Positions 62,241 through 64,000 of a DNA stretch of 64,000 bases are shown here, piece after piece (position 1 is the stretch's first letter; every line of letters starts with the position of its first letter). The stretch lies in assembly GCA_902779055.1 (NCBI GenBank), contig CACZAD010000025.1, positions 53,457-117,456 on the forward strand, in the 5' to 3' direction. Made by a program: the position numbers and the translations under genes. Below the pieces are notes generated by a model that saw only the letters and a program-made list of their open reading frames with translations, was not told where the DNA came from and searched no databases. The DNA comes from Fibrobacter succinogenes. Lineage in GTDB: Bacteria > Fibrobacterota > Fibrobacteria > Fibrobacterales > Fibrobacteraceae.

Positions 62241-63058
62241 ATGAGTCTTAAAATCGTTGTGCTTGCAAAGCAAGTACCTGATACACGAAACGTAGGCCCG
62301 GACGCCATGACGCCGCAGGGTACTATCAATCGTGCCGCATTGCCCGCGGTCTTCAACCCCGAAGACCTGAACGCCCTGGAGCAAGCCCTTCGTTTGAAGG
62401 ACCAGAAGCTTTGTACCGCGGTGCTGACTGCGGTTACGTCGTGACGGACCGCCCGCTCGGTGGTGCTGACACGCTCGCTACGAGCTACACGCTCGCCCAG
62501 GCTGTGAAGAAGATCGGTGACTACGACATTATCCTCGGTGGCCGCCAGGCTATCGATGGCGATACCGCACAGGTCGGTCCGCAGATTGCAGAAAAGCTCG
62601 GACTCACGCAGGTGACTTACGCCGAAGAAATTTTGAAGCTCGACGAACAGGCACGCAAGGTCGTGATCCGCCGCCACATCGACGGTGGTGTCGAAACTGT
62701 GGAAGCACCGCTCCCGCTGGTCGTGACCGTGAACGGCAGTGCAGCTCCGTGCCGTCCGCGCAATGCAAAGCGCATCATGAAGTTCAAGAACGCTACTGCA
62801 GTTGCCGAACGCAAGCCGGAAGATGCTGACAAGTACGCAGCTCTCATCGCTAAGAAGCCCTACCTCGACATCCCGCAGTGGGGTGCTGCCGATATCGACG
62901 CCGACCCGGCCCAGATCGGTAAGGCAGGCTCGCCGACGAACGTGAAGGCCGTCAAGAACATCGTGTTCAAGGCCAAGGAAAGCCGCACGCTCTCCGCAAG
63001 CGACGCCGACATTGAAGGACTTATCAAGGAACTTTTAGACGGGAAGATTATTGGCTAA
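62241..63058 (+). pseudogene. etfB: Electron transfer flavoprotein beta subunit, internally deleted and frameshifted
   Basis: EtfB holds AMP and pairs with EtfA to carry electrons from acyl-CoA dehydrogenases or in bifurcation. The first frame gives KIVVLAKQVPDTRNVGPD and ALEQALRLKDQ, then diverges and stops at 62444; the second frame (from about 62411) resumes with RGADCGYVVTDRPLGGADTL to the normal C terminus. About 25-30 codons between KDQ and LYRGAD are absent and the join (around 62404-62413) is out of frame. Assembly loss or a real mutation cannot be told apart here. Confidence 0.85.
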
Positions 63059-63061
63059 CCT

Positions 63062-64000
63062 ATGAATAACGTATTTGTATATTGCGAAATTGAGGGAACC
63101 ACCGTCGTTGACGTTTCCCTTGAACTGCTTTCTAAGGGTCGCAAGTTGGCCAACACTCTCGGCGTTCAGCTCGAGTGCATTTGCGCTGGCAAGGGCCTTG
63201 ATGGCATTGAAAAACAGGTGTTCCCTTACGGTGTGGACAAGGTTCATGTGTTCGACGCCGAAGGCCTGTTCCCCTACACCACCAACCCGCACGCATCTCT
63301 CGTGGTGAACCTCTTCAAGGAAGAACAGCCGCAGATTTGCTTGCTCGGTGCAACGGTTATCGGCCGTGACCTCGGCCCGCGCATCTCCAGCGCCATGCAC
63401 AGCGGCCTTACCGCTGACTGTACCGAACTCGAAATCGACAGCTTCGAAATGAGCATCGGTGGCGTGAAGAAGTTCTACGAAAACCAGCTCTGCCAGATCC
63501 GTCCGGCATTCGGCGGTAACATCGTCGCAACGATTGTGAACCCGGAACACCGCCCGCAGATGGCTACCGTCCGCGAAGGCGTGATGAAGAAGGAAATCGT
63601 GGACCCGAACTACAAGGGCGAAGTCATCAAGCACGACGTGGCCAAGTACGTTCCGGAAACGGAATACGTGGTCAAAGTGCTCGAACGCCATGTGGAAAAG
63701 GCCAAGCACAACCTCAAAGGCGCTCCGATCGTGGTCGCCGGTGGTTACGGCATGGGCTCCAAGGAAAACTTCGACATGCTGTTCGAACTTGCCAAGGAAC
63801 TCCACGCTGAAGTCGGTGCTAGCCGCGCCGCTGTGGACGCAGGTTTCGTCGATCATGACCGTCAGATCGGTCAGACTGGCGTGACGGTCCGCCCGAAGGT
63901 TTATATCGCTTTCGGTATTTCCGGCCAGATCCAGCACCTCGCTGGCATGCAGGATTCAGGTATCATCATCTCCGTGAACTCCGACCCCGAAGCTCCGATC
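63062..64000 (+). CDS. etfA: Electron transfer flavoprotein alpha subunit (3'-truncated by window edge)
   Basis: 313 codons to the end of the window. N-terminal domain includes ATVIGRDLGPRISSAMHSGLTADCT and RPAFGGNIVAT; the C-terminal FAD-binding domain begins at about residue 220 with PIVVAGGYGMGSKENFDMLF, GASRAAVDAGF, and QIGQTGVTVRPKVYIAFGISG, all EtfA hallmarks. Starts 3 bp after the etfB stop. The remaining C-terminal residues lie beyond position 64000. Confidence 0.95.
   Translation, partial: MNNVFVYCEIEGTTVVDVSLELLSKGRKLANTLGVQLECICAGKGLDGIEKQVFPYGVDKVHVFDAEGLFPYTTNPHASLVVNLFKEEQPQICLLGATVIGRDLGPRISSAMHSGLTADCTELEIDSFEMSIGGVKKFYENQLCQIRPAFGGNIVATIVNPEHRPQMATVREGVMKKEIVDPNYKGEVIKHDVAKYVPETEYVVKVLERHVEKAKHNLKGAPIVVAGGYGMGSKENFDMLFELAKELHAEVGASRAAVDAGFVDHDRQIGQTGVTVRPKVYIAFGISGQIQHLAGMQDSGIIISVNSDPEAPI

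Overview
The window looks like chromosome of a Fibrobacter-type bacterium (phylum Fibrobacterota, rumen or gut cellulose degraders). Evidence: a fibro-slime domain lipoprotein, a FISUMP-type (Fibrobacter succinogenes major paralogous domain) lipoprotein, two tandem family 9 cellulases, a secreted esterase, many secreted proteins with poly-serine linkers, and the futalosine route to menaquinone. This assignment rests on recognised families, not on a database search.

Layout. 1-1505: mreC (cut by the window edge) and mreB. 1571-14507: on the minus strand, a large cell-envelope block: OmpA-like anchor with beta-helix and TSP3 repeats, a PorV-like barrel fused to TPRs, a 1293-residue periplasmic TPR protein, a TolQ/ExbB channel, two TolR/ExbD proteins, a TonB/AgmX-type energy transducer and an outer-membrane barrel. 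I read it as a proton-driven trans-envelope machine resembling Agl/Glt gliding or Tol-Pal systems. 14651-18768: histone H1-like protein, mqnD, mqnB, a PfkB sugar kinase, tyrS. 18972-25038: LysR regulator, a 68-bp tandem repeat array, a NifA-like activator with a degenerate GAFTGA loop, yqeY-rpsU, and an RsbU-type phosphatase. 25362-30165: SPOR lipoprotein, small lipoprotein, rimO, tRNA-Arg(CCG), envelope proteins. 30281-34226: purE and purD (both frameshifted by perfect short tandem duplications), FISUMP lipoprotein, methyltransferase, flavin reductase.

34226-57852 carries the widespread gene order pyrH-frr-uppS-cdsA-dxr-rseP, all on the minus strand, but split by three cargo blocks: a cellulose-degradation block (GH9, GH9, esterase, fibro-slime protein; 35817-43475), a lipoprotein pair (44879-47992), and a plus-strand regulator/detoxification block (50432-57035: TetR, GNAT, MerR, chloramphenicol acetyltransferase-like, HXXEE, flavodoxin, DUF3795, racemase, an unknown protein). 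58055-64000: M6 metalloprotease, HAD lipoprotein, a toxin-antitoxin-like pair, then etfB (internally deleted) and etfA (runs off the end).

Two things stand out besides the envelope machine. Four conserved genes (purE, purD, frr, etfB) are frameshifted at sites with short direct repeats, which looks more like local assembly error than biology because frr is normally essential. The intergenic DNA is rich in two repeat families: a palindromic element ending in ATGACA (dispersed and as a 68-bp tandem array) and degenerate heptamer arrays with an AGTNNNN core.
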